A stretch of 64,000 nucleotides of DNA, taken from NCBI GenBank assembly GCA_017433855.1, contig JAFRGM010000009.1:48606-112605 (forward strand), in the 5' to 3' direction. The stretch is from Candidatus Saccharimonadota bacterium. GTDB lineage: Bacteria > Patescibacteriota > Saccharimonadia > Saccharimonadales > Saccharimonadaceae. Position numbers and translations under genes: made by a program. How positions within the stretch are numbered: the first letter of the stretch is position 1; every line of letters begins with the position of its first letter. Below the pieces are notes generated by a model. That model was not told the DNA's origin and ran no database searches. It saw nothing but the letters and a program-made list of their open reading frames with translations. Of the stretch, positions 8,981 to 17,665 are shown piece by piece.

Positions 8981-9656
8981 GGACTAGAAAGACAATCATA
9001 CCTACAATTCCCAGACATTCTATGATTGCAATAATCATAAAAACCGGCGTCTGCGATGGACATTCTACCATTTCGCACTCCGGACACCCTTCGTGAGTCG
9101 TTTCGCGTTTGAGCTTCATCGTATAGGTCTTTGACTCTATAGTTTCGTCTGCCTCATTAGGATCGTCCGATTGTTCGTTAGAAGATGGTTGTTCAATCCC
9201 GCTATCATTGTTCTGCGATGATGGGGCTGCGACGGGTGCCGGAGCAGGTGTAGTTGTAGGCTGAGGTGCGGGCGTGGGCTTTGGCACCTCGACAACATTA
9301 ACCGAAATAGTTCGAGTCTGGCCACCAAGATTTTCTTCATCATAAGTGGCAAAATTCGACGAAGTCACAATAGATATGGTGGTCGAACCAATACTTCCAG
9401 CAGTTATTGTTACACTCTCAGAATTAAGATCTAGGAAAACCGCGCTAGTACTAACCGAAGCAATGCTTGGGTCGGATGACGAAATATTAACTCTCCCCGC
9501 AGCATTAGAAGCTGTCACGCTAAAAGAGGTTGATTCACCTGGGTGCAACGTGACGCCCGTTGTTGAAACGCTAAACCCACCCACAGCAAAGGCTTTAGTT
9601 GGGATAAAACTTACCATTAGTAATGCGCATATTAAATTTAATATTATTTTCTTCAT
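8946..9656 (-). CDS. Small membrane-anchored Ig-like surface protein (partner B)
   Basis: A 236-aa paralog of the gene at 8312. The signal peptide (KAFAVGG) and Ig-like domain match closely (LHPGESTSFSVTASN, SSDPSIASV, SSNFATYDEE, TRTISVNVVE). The linker is Pro/Ala/Gln rich, and just before the C-terminal membrane helix there is a cysteine cluster (EGCPECEMVEC) absent from the other copy. Its ATG overlaps the stop of the upstream protease gene (ATGA). Its 3' end runs 35 bp into the opposing gene's coding sequence, so the two genes share a convergent overlap. Confidence 0.75.
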   Translation of the reverse strand: MKKIILNLICALLMVSFIPTKAFAVGGFSVSTTGVTLHPGESTSFSVTASNAAGRVNISSSDPSIASVSTSAVFLDLNSESVTITAGSIGSTTISIVTSSNFATYDEENLGGQTRTISVNVVEVPKPTPAPQPTTTPAPAPVAAPSSQNNDSGIEQPSSNEQSDDPNEADETIESKTYTMKLKRETTHEGCPECEMVECPSQTPVFMIIAIIECLGIVGMIVFLVLRSGGKNEGQR

Positions 9657-12600
9657 GACTCAGCCTCCATAATTATTTTCTTTATTCTAATGTAATCTAT
9701 GATATCTATTTCATTGTTATTGTTAACATCCGCAGCCTCATAGTATATGCCGAATAATTTTTCGGTATCCATGATATCTTTCTTGATGCGAATATAATCA
9801 ATAATCCCGATCTCTCCATTGCCGTCCACGTCACCACGAATCACGATAGTATACTCTCGCTCGTAGGCACCAATGGTAATCTTTATCTTGTCGCCAGTTT
9901 TAGCGACGTCCGATTCAACGAGATGGCCATCCGCATCGCGATGCTCTATAGAGGCATCATCCGCATACACATTAACGCTACTTGCAATAGAGGCAAAACT
10001 ACTACCCCATTCAGCAATGATATTGTCATCTTTGACTATTACGTCATCGTCAAAATCTTCAATGCCATAAATATAAACTTCATTGCTACCAGTCAAATCT
10101 ACAAAATCAGGTTCCGTAACGAGATAGTAGACGGTATAATGTCCTACGTCGGTAAACTCCGGAAGGTCGTCTAGATCGTAGTTAACCCCATCGAGAGAAT
10201 ACTTAACGGTAACCGTCGTGGGCTCAAAGACTGGCGTAATAGTGTGGGCAAGCCCATCATACGTTCCAGTATAGTCTAACGAATCATTTTTAGCCGAAAC
10301 TTGGATAGGTATGCTAATATCTTCAATAATTAAATAATTATCAAGGTCTGTTGGAGTAAATTTGGCCCAGGCAAACGTAGGCATTTCTATTATCATATTT
10401 TGTTTGTTCCACGAAAAACCTTCCGGAAGGGGAATATCACCAATGCGTTGGCCGTAGGTTGCCACTATATCTGTCGGAGCGGTATATGTAGGGGTGGCTT
10501 TTGCCACTTCAACATTCACAACCTGTTCGAAAGTATCACCAAATTGTGTAACACCGCGAATAGTAAAATACGTATCTCCAGCTCGGAATGAACCACCGTT
10601 TTGATACTCAACGGTATAATTTTTGATTTCCTGTCTTAAAGAATACGGATACGAGGCAAAAGAACTATGGTATTTAGCTTCCACGGATAAATTTTTTACT
10701 TGTTCAAATGCCATATATTCTTGATCTACAGAAATGCTAATAGAATAACCAGCAAGTGTTAATATGTAAGCACTTATTTTTTGCCGGGTCAAAATATTGA
10801 CGTCAACTCCAGCAACAGTGCTAATATCATCAAAAATAATTAGGTCTGGTATGTTACCATATTCACTATTGCTAGTTGCAGATGAGAATCGGTCCTGCAG
10901 CATACTTGTTGAAGCCAAGGCGATATTCTCAATATGTAATTCATGAAGCGAAACACAGCCATGAAAAACCTGTTGGCCGAGATATTCAACATTATTTGTG
11001 TGTAGAGTTTTAATTTTTTGATTACCATAAAAAGCGTAGTCAGCAATGGAGACAACTGTGTCTGGAATAATGGTCTTACCGGAACCAAGTAAAATTGTGT
11101 TCGTGGCCGTTTCGATTAGAGCGTTGCTATTATCACGACTGTCATAAACTGTATTCTCAGGAGCAACAGAAATATTTTCTAAACCTGGAATGTCTTTGAG
11201 TGCATCAGTACCTAAAATCGCAAATGACGCTGGAAAGTCTAATCTATTCAAATTGGTTTCCGCCAGCGCATAGTCATCAATTTTCACAAGTGAAGACGGC
11301 AGATTAAGCGTTGTAAGATGTTCACAACCCTGAAATGCTGAAATTGGTATCGTTGTAATATCGTCGGCAAGAGCTACTTCTTCAATCGAAGCATTATAAA
11401 AGGCAGATTCTCCAATCGCAGAGATTTTTGGCTCAAATTCGGTTAAATTATAATCATCATAAAAAGCCTGCGCGCCTACAGAAATATATTCTGCACCACC
11501 AGTAACTGATTTTAATGTGTCAAGCTGATAAAAAGCCTTGGACTTAATTTCTCGGACAGTATTGGGCAATATGATATGTTCAGCATCATCATGCCAATAG
11601 AAAAACTCATCTTCGCCATTGCCTATAGCGACAACGGTCAACCCTTCAATCGTTTCGGGAATATATATTTTCTTGGGTGCATCACTGACATATGCAATAG
11701 CTATTTCTTGATCATTTAGTTTATTAGTATAGAAATGCCGTGCGTTACCACCCCACCTACCATTATTAACTATAACTTTTTTTGTAACATTGTTCCAAGT
11801 TAGTTGAATTTCTTGTTCACCCGCCACAAAAGCATCATAGCCAGACACCTCGAGACCATCTAGGTCGGCAAGTGTTGCTTCGTATGAAGCGCCAGCGGCA
11901 TTAGTAATAAGAATTGGAATGTTCATTAGATTTGTGATGTTACCAAAACCAGCATCAATTTTTGAGGTGTCCGTTACTTCAAAATCTACCACCGTAGTTT
12001 TTTTGGCTGCTTCTGCTATGGCGGCAAAGTTAGACATGTCAATCAAACCATAGCCGTAATAATCATCGCGGCCTTCTGCCCCTAAATCTATAGCAGTGTT
12101 CTTTAATACGTCAATAGCCTGATTAATTATTAAATCTTTGTTAATACTTTTTAGAATAGCAACTGCACTAACGACGTGTGGCGTAGCCATTGAAGTTCCA
12201 CTCATTGTGCCATTTATGCTTTGGATATCTACCCCCGGCGCAGTAAAAGTCACGGATGAACCATAATTGGAAAAATCTGCAAATTCATGATCGGAATTGA
12301 CTGCGGAAACCGAAATAGTGTTGCTCCAAGCGGCAGGGTATGATGAATTTGCGGAAGAAGACTCATTACCGGCGGCAGCAACGCTAATAATCCCATTATC
12401 CGCTGCGGCCTGAATCGCTACAAATTCGGATTTTGAATTATAACTTGACCCAAAACTCATGTTGATTACGTCGGCTTTGTGATAATAATTGATATAGTTG
12501 ATCGCAGTTATAATACTACTAGTACGAAAAGATCTTGAATTTGAAATCTTTACTGGGAATATTTTAACGTTTTCCGGTGTACCCTCAGCAATAGTTCCTG

Positions 12601-13279
12601 CGATGTGGGTACCATGACCGTTGCCATCGTGCATATAAGCATCATAAAGATTATAAGTTTCTTCAATCCGGCCATTAAAGCTCTCGTTGAATGTATCCAA
12701 ATCGCAACCAGTGTCGATAATCGCAACCGTTACGTCATTGGCATTCTCTAAATCAATCGCAGCAACGGCCTGGTCAAGCCCCATATCTTCAATGCCCCAA
12801 GAATTGTAGGCGGAAAATTCAGAAACAGTGTCCGATTCGGCAAAGAGCACTGAATCTTCATTATCCAATCTGGCAAGCGCTTGGTCCCTTGCTTCTTTTG
12901 AATTGTAATAGAGAAAATATTGGTGGTTCGGAGCGGAGATTACTTCGTCCGCCCCAAAATCGTTTTCCAACGCCGTAAGGCTAGTCACAATAATAGTCTG
13001 ATCGGTATCATATATATTATTTGCCACTGAAACTTCAGAAAAATAGCTCGTCATAAAACTTTCAGACAGCGTAGATATATCCGAGAGGGAATTAACAGTA
13101 TCATCATCTAGTTCAGATATATCATTCGGCCTATTATGATATTGAAAAATAGATAAAGTTCCGACTATTACAAAACCTAATAGAATAAAACGGAACATTC
13201 GTTTCGAACCAATTTCCATAACTTTTTCTAGGCCCGAGATAACTTTGCGTGCTTTATTGTTTCTTCGTGATTGCATCAT
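9653..13279 (-). CDS. Secreted subtilisin-like protease with LRRs, YDG/MBG-like domain and dockerin
   Basis: A 1208-aa paralog of 5184-8312. A membrane segment lies at residues 28-46. The S8 triad is Asp189 (AIIDTGCD), His222 (GHGTHIAG) and Ser363 (GTSMATPH), with Asn305. BspA-like LRRs follow at about 545-800, then an Ig-like part. Unlike the other copy, it has an extra roughly 150-residue YDG/MBG-like module (LDYTGTYDGLAHTITP) before the two C-terminal dockerin repeats (GDVDGNGEIGIIDYIRIKK, VNNNNEIDIIDYIRIKK). AGGTGG precedes the chosen start. It overlaps the upstream membrane-protein gene by 26 nt in a four-gene operon. Confidence 0.9.
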   Translation of the reverse strand: MMQSRRNNKARKVISGLEKVMEIGSKRMFRFILLGFVIVGTLSIFQYHNRPNDISELDDDTVNSLSDISTLSESFMTSYFSEVSVANNIYDTDQTIIVTSLTALENDFGADEVISAPNHQYFLYYNSKEARDQALARLDNEDSVLFAESDTVSEFSAYNSWGIEDMGLDQAVAAIDLENANDVTVAIIDTGCDLDTFNESFNGRIEETYNLYDAYMHDGNGHGTHIAGTIAEGTPENVKIFPVKISNSRSFRTSSIITAINYINYYHKADVINMSFGSSYNSKSEFVAIQAAADNGIISVAAAGNESSSANSSYPAAWSNTISVSAVNSDHEFADFSNYGSSVTFTAPGVDIQSINGTMSGTSMATPHVVSAVAILKSINKDLIINQAIDVLKNTAIDLGAEGRDDYYGYGLIDMSNFAAIAEAAKKTTVVDFEVTDTSKIDAGFGNITNLMNIPILITNAAGASYEATLADLDGLEVSGYDAFVAGEQEIQLTWNNVTKKVIVNNGRWGGNARHFYTNKLNDQEIAIAYVSDAPKKIYIPETIEGLTVVAIGNGEDEFFYWHDDAEHIILPNTVREIKSKAFYQLDTLKSVTGGAEYISVGAQAFYDDYNLTEFEPKISAIGESAFYNASIEEVALADDITTIPISAFQGCEHLTTLNLPSSLVKIDDYALAETNLNRLDFPASFAILGTDALKDIPGLENISVAPENTVYDSRDNSNALIETATNTILLGSGKTIIPDTVVSIADYAFYGNQKIKTLHTNNVEYLGQQVFHGCVSLHELHIENIALASTSMLQDRFSSATSNSEYGNIPDLIIFDDISTVAGVDVNILTRQKISAYILTLAGYSISISVDQEYMAFEQVKNLSVEAKYHSSFASYPYSLRQEIKNYTVEYQNGGSFRAGDTYFTIRGVTQFGDTFEQVVNVEVAKATPTYTAPTDIVATYGQRIGDIPLPEGFSWNKQNMIIEMPTFAWAKFTPTDLDNYLIIEDISIPIQVSAKNDSLDYTGTYDGLAHTITPVFEPTTVTVKYSLDGVNYDLDDLPEFTDVGHYTVYYLVTEPDFVDLTGSNEVYIYGIEDFDDDVIVKDDNIIAEWGSSFASIASSVNVYADDASIEHRDADGHLVESDVAKTGDKIKITIGAYEREYTIVIRGDVDGNGEIGIIDYIRIKKDIMDTEKLFGIYYEAADVNNNNEIDIIDYIRIKKIIMEAES

Positions 13280-13661
13280 TCACCACCTCATTGACATCAT
13301 CAACAATACTACTTGACGCACTGCGATAATCATCCATTGTATCCTGCGTTCTGCTAAAAGCGCCAAAAATCTGAACCAATACAAAGATGAATATAACCAA
13401 AAAGAAAACCATTCCAATGACCCAAAACGCTAAGTAACCTATACCAATACCCTTGGCAATTTTTAAGCCTTTTTTCGTTCCTGCTTTGACTTTTGCTTTA
13501 CCTTCTTCGCTCGTTAACTTATTAATGCCACCAGTGATGCTCTCGCGTACTTTCTGTGCATTCTCAGAACCTATGATTGGCTCCTGGACGTGAGTTCTTT
13601 TTTGCTCGCCCTCAGGAACAAATTTATCGTCAACCCCTACATATTCATTAACTTTTGCCAT
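13254..13661 (-). CDS. Small single-pass membrane protein, unknown function
   Basis: A 135-aa protein with a hydrophilic N-terminus, a Lys/Gly-rich stretch (KAKVKAGTKKGLKIAKG) and one strong membrane helix at about residues 74-98, followed by a short polar tail. No family is recognised. AGAAAGG precedes the ATG. It sits between the UPF0145 gene and the large protease and overlaps the protease start by 26 nt, so it is probably co-translated with that surface cassette. Confidence 0.7.
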   Translation of the reverse strand: MAKVNEYVGVDDKFVPEGEQKRTHVQEPIIGSENAQKVRESITGGINKLTSEEGKAKVKAGTKKGLKIAKGIGIGYLAFWVIGMVFFLVIFIFVLVQIFGAFSRTQDTMDDYRSASSSIVDDVNEVVNDAITKKQ

Positions 13662-13680
13662 ATTGTACCTTTCTTTTTGA

Positions 13681-14010
13681 TTATTCCAAAATTACGGCAG
13701 TGCCAGATGCCGCTACCATTATCATTCCGCTTCCGTTTTCTCCAACCGACATAGGTTCGTAGTCTATCTTTATGCCAATAATTGCATTGGCACCAATCTT
13801 TTGCGCACGCTCGCTCATTTCGGTTAATGCGTCAGCACGAGCATCAATCAGTTCCTGTTCGTATTCTTCGGATCTGCCACCCATAAAATTTGTTATGTTT
13901 GCTATGAAATCTTTGGTAAAATCAATTCCGTTTATGACTTCTCCAAAAACCACACCACGGTATTCTTTAATAGTTTTTCCCTCAATGCTGGGAGTAGTTG
14001 ATAAAAGCAT
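13681..14010 (-). CDS. UPF0145 (YbjQ-like) protein
   Basis: A 109-aa protein of the YbjQ/UPF0145 family: YRGVVFGEVINGIDF, then a helical part with ARADALTEMSERAQKIGANAIIG and a final strand. The family forms small oligomers of uncertain role, sometimes proposed to bind metal. The ATG at 14010 is chosen because AAAGGAG lies 5 nt upstream; a longer in-frame reading to 14169 has no such signal and runs through a structured intergenic segment. It is the first gene of the operon leading into the protease cassette. Confidence 0.85.
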   Translation of the reverse strand: MLLSTTPSIEGKTIKEYRGVVFGEVINGIDFTKDFIANITNFMGGRSEEYEQELIDARADALTEMSERAQKIGANAIIGIKIDYEPMSVGENGSGMIMVAASGTAVILE

Positions 14011-14069
14011 CCGCTCCTTTCTGTCGTGAATACGACTATTATAGTATTTACGGATGCCTCTAAAACCAA

Positions 14070-14220
14070 GTGGAACACCCGCTTTGGGTGTTCCATCACT
14101 CATTTTCTGCAGTAGGCAGTCGAGCCGACTGGAGCGGGTGCTCCACACGGGACTCGAGCATTTATCCACTTTGTCGGAGCAGACCTACATGCAAATATAT
14201 GAATGATGGAACACTTTCAT
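14070..14220. other. Structured intergenic segment with hairpins and inverted repeats
   Basis: No convincing gene is seen between 14041 and 14418. The segment holds a perfect 9-bp hairpin GGAACACCC/GGGTGTTCC (near 14073-14095), a GGAGC/GCTCC hairpin near 14130-14144, and a spaced inverted repeat (GTGTTCCATCACTCATT near 14087 against GAATGATGGAACAC near 14200). This could be a noncoding RNA, an operator region or a remnant element. The right side (14345-14360) carries TATAAT for the next gene. Confidence 0.45.
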
Positions 14221-14418
14221 TATAACATTTTTAGCATAAAAAAGAAATAACCCACTTCGTATATCTTTTTGCATTGATACTATATCATAAAAATTAGGAC
14301 AATAAATGCACTTCAGCCCAGCGTGTTCTTCTTATCTTGCATTTTTAATACTTTTATGATATAATAAAAAAGATAGCGTAAACCCCACCTATAGAACATT
14401 GAAAGGAGTTGATTAACG

Positions 14419-15246
14419 ATGGCGAAAAAACACGTCTGGAGGGTCAAAAAGGAATACTTCCGTCAACTCAAAAACGGAAGCAAGAGTCTTGAAATTCGAG
14501 TAGGATACTCACAAATCAAGAAAGTGAGACAAGGAGACACTATTACTTTTGAGAACTACGGTAGGAACGAGTTCGATGTGCTGCGTGTCAGCGTGTACGA
14601 CAGTTTTGAGAGGATGCTTGAAGTAGAGGGGGTAAAAAACGTACTTCCGGATATGACTTTCGATGGAGCACTCAGGACGCTCCGCGATATTTATCCGAAG
14701 GATAGGGAATCGCTCGGCGTTTATGTCTTTGAATTGAGACTTAAGACCAATGACGCCAAAAAGCCCACGCTTGAATTCCTGAAGGCATCTGACCTGCTGA
14801 AGGCGGGGCACAATAAGACTTTCTCAAAACTAATTGCAGAAAGTTATATGATTACGGATTGGATCTGTAAAGACTATCCGTTGCATTGCGACCATTTCTA
14901 CAGTAAGTACGTTCCTGGTATCTTTGATGGAAAACGTGAGGTAATTTCTTGCTACGTTGATGGCAAAATTGCCGCTACGGCATTTCTCAAAAAAGACAAT
15001 ACGGAACTCAAAATCAGCACGCTCTACGTAAAGCCCGAGTATCAGAAACGAGGTATCGCTACGGCTTTAGTCGAAAGATGTTTTGAATGGCTCGGCACGA
15101 CCAAGCCACTCCTTACTATTGCCGACTATAAACTCGACCAGTTTGCTACAATTATCAAAAAGTATGGCTGGGAAGAGACTCAAGTCCTTGATAGTGGCTA
15201 CTACAATGACCATTCCAGAGAACACGTATTCAACGGAACCATCTAA
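14419..15246 (+). CDS. ASCH-domain / GNAT acetyltransferase fusion
   Basis: A 275-aa two-domain protein. Residues 1-110 form an ASCH (PUA-like) domain: VKKEYFRQLKNGSKSLEIRV at the start and a QGDTITFENYGRN segment. Residues 118-275 form a GNAT acyltransferase, with ISTLYVKPEYQKRGIATALV containing the acetyl-CoA pyrophosphate loop (QKRGIA). ASCH domains are thought to bind RNA or act on N4-acetylcytidine, so a nucleic-acid or tRNA acetylation role is plausible but inferred. AAAGGAG lies upstream of the ATG and TATAAT near 14352. A lone ASCH gene converges on it. Confidence 0.85.
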   Translation: MAKKHVWRVKKEYFRQLKNGSKSLEIRVGYSQIKKVRQGDTITFENYGRNEFDVLRVSVYDSFERMLEVEGVKNVLPDMTFDGALRTLRDIYPKDRESLGVYVFELRLKTNDAKKPTLEFLKASDLLKAGHNKTFSKLIAESYMITDWICKDYPLHCDHFYSKYVPGIFDGKREVISCYVDGKIAATAFLKKDNTELKISTLYVKPEYQKRGIATALVERCFEWLGTTKPLLTIADYKLDQFATIIKKYGWEETQVLDSGYYNDHSREHVFNGTI

Positions 15247-15251
15247 TCAGC

Positions 15252-15280
15252 AAAAGACGCTCCTGACGGAGCGTCTTTTT
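15252..15280. terminator. Bidirectional intrinsic terminator
   Basis: AAAAGACGCTCC-TGAC-GGAGCGTCTTTTT, a 12-bp stem with A and T tracts on its two sides, between the two convergent ASCH genes. Confidence 0.9.
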
Positions 15281-15292
15281 CATTGCCTGCAA

Positions 15293-15631
15293 TTACAGTA
15301 ATTTTAGTCTGATACCAAGTACCCCAAATTCTGCTTGCTTTTCTGGCGTATAAAACTCAGATAACACATCAAGTAATTCTTGTTTTGTCATAGACTTATC
15401 GGCAAGTATTGAAATGTCAAAATCTTCAAATAAATCATTAAATGAATTGTATCTAAGAAGTCCGATAACCTCTGCTGTGAATTTTTCATCCTCCGACTTA
15501 GCGAACTCGATTGTATCTCCGAGTTGAATTTGTTGACGCTTTTCATCAAAGAGACGAAGTTCAATTCGTTTTGTACCATCTTTAATGAAATCAAAGTATT
15601 TGGGTTGCAGGTTCATTTCGTGCGTTTTCAT
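15293..15631 (-). CDS. ASCH-domain protein
   Basis: A 112-aa stand-alone ASCH domain: LQPKYFDFIKDGTKRIELRL, then QLGDTIEFAKSEDE, with the same architecture as the N-terminal half of the fusion at 14419. The role is not established; ASCH proteins belong to the PUA-like fold and are linked to RNA binding or amidohydrolase activity on acetylated cytidine. TATAAT at 15638-15643 lies 7 nt from the ATG, so the gene should be leaderless. Confidence 0.85.
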   Translation of the reverse strand: MKTHEMNLQPKYFDFIKDGTKRIELRLFDEKRQQIQLGDTIEFAKSEDEKFTAEVIGLLRYNSFNDLFEDFDISILADKSMTKQELLDVLSEFYTPEKQAEFGVLGIRLKLL

Positions 15632-15689
15632 ATTTACATTATATCATAGAAATAGTGGGAACAATCCTTACACGGCCCACATCAGCCAC

Positions 15690-15775
15690 AGAAAGGTTTA
15701 ATAGTGGCGCACTGGAAGACAAAAAGCAGGTTTTGTCGGTCTTAGGTTCGAACCGCTTCTGGGCAGATAAAAAAC
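15690..15775 (+). other. tRNA-like structured fragment (uncertain)
   Basis: The segment contains a T-loop-like GGTTCGAACC and a strong hairpin GACAAAA/TTTTGTC. I could not fold a full cloverleaf: the T stem and acceptor do not pair properly. It may be a decayed tRNA or an unrelated structured RNA. Confidence 0.2.
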
Positions 15776-15802
15776 AGCCCAAATGAGGCCGAAATTCAAC
15801 AT

Positions 15803-15877
15803 TGGTGCGGGTAGAGGGAGTCGGACCCTCGTCTCATCCTTGGGAAGGATACATAATAGCCGTTATACGATACCCGC
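15803..15877 (-). tRNA. tRNA-Gly (anticodon CCC)
   Basis: A 75-nt gene with encoded CCA. The acceptor GCGGGTA pairs with TACCCGC, the anticodon stem TATCC/GGATG has loop TTCCCAA (CCC at 34-36), and the T loop is CCGACTC. The start GCGGGTATCGTATAACGG is typical of tRNA-Gly. It reads GGG. It is divergent from argS. Confidence 0.92.
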
Positions 15878-15913
15878 ACTACCCCTATTATATCATATTT
15901 TTTCAAGATATGG

Positions 15914-15919
15914 TATAAT
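15914..15919 (+). promoter_or_regulatory. -10 box of leaderless argS
   Basis: TATAAT preceded by TGG; the argS ATG at 15926 begins 7 nt after its last base, with no Shine-Dalgarno sequence. Confidence 0.7.
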
Positions 15920-15925
15920 ATATGT

Positions 15926-17665
15926 ATGGAAGAAATCAAGCAAAATCTACGTCAAGCTATCAATTCACTCTACGGTCTTGATTTTGCTCCCGAACTTACT
16001 CCGTCTCCGGCCAATATCGATGCAGATTATTCCACTAATGTCCCTTTGAAACTCGCAAAAGACTTACATAAAAATCCAATGAATATCGCAGAGGAGCTGT
16101 TAGAAGCTCTTGCGGACATTGTAACGAGCAGAGAACTACGAGCAGGCGAGTCTCGTAACGACGAGCACGACCAAAACGGCTCGCAAAATGTCTCAGTAAC
16201 TCCTCCAGGCTTCTTGAATTTCAAGGTGGACGACAAATATCTTAATAAAAAACTAAATGATTTGTACACTAACTTTAGTGATAAGATAAAATCAAATGAG
16301 TTTAGTGGCAAGACGGTTATCTGCGAATTTAGCGACCCAAACCCGTTCAAAGTCTTGCACGTTGGGCATCTCTATACGTCCATTATGGGCGATTCTATCA
16401 GTCGCCTTTATGAGTATGCTGGTGCCAAAGTTATCCGCGCTAATTTTGGTGGCGATGTTGGCTTGCACGTTGCTAAGACCATGTATATCTTGCAGCAAAA
16501 AGATCCCACTACCTTGACTATTGACGATATTGGTAGATGCTACGTAGAAGGTACCGCCGCCTACGAAGATGATGACATCGCCAAGGCCGCAATCACCAAG
16601 CTAAACAAAGAAATCTACCGCATTAATGCCGAGGACATTCACGGCACTCCGCTCGCCGATCTATATTGGCAAGGTCGCGAACTCTCTTATCAGTATTTCA
16701 ATGATTTCTATAAGTCTATCGGCGTCAAATTTGATAAGTATTATCCAGAGTCTACTGTGGCTGGCCTTGGTCTCGCTACCGTCAAAAGGGAACTATCCGC
16801 CGGCGTCTACGAGGAGTCTGACGGTGCAGTTATCTTTAATGGCGAAAAATACGGTCTTCACACCCGTGTCTTTATCAATCAGGAAGGCGTACCCACCTAC
16901 GAAGCTAAGGATGTTGGTCTTATTCTTCAAAAAAACCAAGATTACCATTTTGACAAATCGGTAGTTATTACTGGCTCCGAGCAGCTAGAATATATGAAAG
17001 TTGTGCTAAAATCTGTTGAGCAATTTGCTCCAGAGCTTGTAGCCAAAACCACACATCTGACACATGGCCTCGTCAAACTACCTGGCAATGTTAAAATGTC
17101 GTCCAGAAAAGGCAACTTCCTTAAAGCTGTTGATGTTATCAATATGGTCAAAGACGCTCTAAGATCAGGATATAACTCAGAAGACGATACCGTATCGCTT
17201 GCCGCCACCAAATATGCTTTTCTCAAATACAAAATGGGTGGTAACATTATTTTTGACCCAGAAGAGTCCGTTAAAATGACCGGCAATTCCGGCCCGTATT
17301 TGTTGTATTCTGCCGTCCGTGCCAAGAAGATTCTGGCCAAGACTACTGATGATAGAGCCAGAACGAATGCAGCCCTAGGCGATGATGTTACTTATGTTGG
17401 CAACGCGTCCCGTTCTGAGCGAAACCTGGCAAAAAAACTTCTAGAATATAAAAACGTTTTAGATGAGGCGGTTTCTGAACTTGCCCCACATAAAGTTGCT
17501 ACTTATCTTTACGAACTCGCTCAGGAGTTCAGTCGCTTTTACGAGAATTGCCCAGTTGTTGGCGTTCCCGAAGAGGAGCGGCGCATTCAACTTGTCCAAG
17601 TCTACCTAGACGTCATGACTCATGGCTTGAAGTTACTTGGTATTAACATCCCGGAGGAAATGTAA
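15926..17665 (+). CDS. argS: Arginyl-tRNA synthetase
   Basis: A 579-aa class I synthetase charging tRNA-Arg. The ATP-binding HVGH (HIGH) motif lies in NPFKVLHVGHLYTSI near residue 140, and the KMSKS equivalent is VKMSSRKGNFL near 390. The C-terminal DALR-type anticodon domain ends in YENCPVVGV. Residues 64-88 (from TSRELRAGESRNDEHD) form an extra charged stretch between two conserved N-terminal-domain strands; its DNA has a perfect CTCGT/ACGAG hairpin and may be an insertion. The stop overlaps the start of orn (TAATG). Confidence 0.95.
   Translation: MEEIKQNLRQAINSLYGLDFAPELTPSPANIDADYSTNVPLKLAKDLHKNPMNIAEELLEALADIVTSRELRAGESRNDEHDQNGSQNVSVTPPGFLNFKVDDKYLNKKLNDLYTNFSDKIKSNEFSGKTVICEFSDPNPFKVLHVGHLYTSIMGDSISRLYEYAGAKVIRANFGGDVGLHVAKTMYILQQKDPTTLTIDDIGRCYVEGTAAYEDDDIAKAAITKLNKEIYRINAEDIHGTPLADLYWQGRELSYQYFNDFYKSIGVKFDKYYPESTVAGLGLATVKRELSAGVYEESDGAVIFNGEKYGLHTRVFINQEGVPTYEAKDVGLILQKNQDYHFDKSVVITGSEQLEYMKVVLKSVEQFAPELVAKTTHLTHGLVKLPGNVKMSSRKGNFLKAVDVINMVKDALRSGYNSEDDTVSLAATKYAFLKYKMGGNIIFDPEESVKMTGNSGPYLLYSAVRAKKILAKTTDDRARTNAALGDDVTYVGNASRSERNLAKKLLEYKNVLDEAVSELAPHKVATYLYELAQEFSRFYENCPVVGVPEEERRIQLVQVYLDVMTHGLKLLGINIPEEM

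Noticed and set aside
13681..14169. A longer UPF0145 reading frame starting at 14169
   Set aside because: The extra 53 codons run through intergenic hairpins and lack a Shine-Dalgarno sequence; the internal ATG at 14010 has a perfect one.
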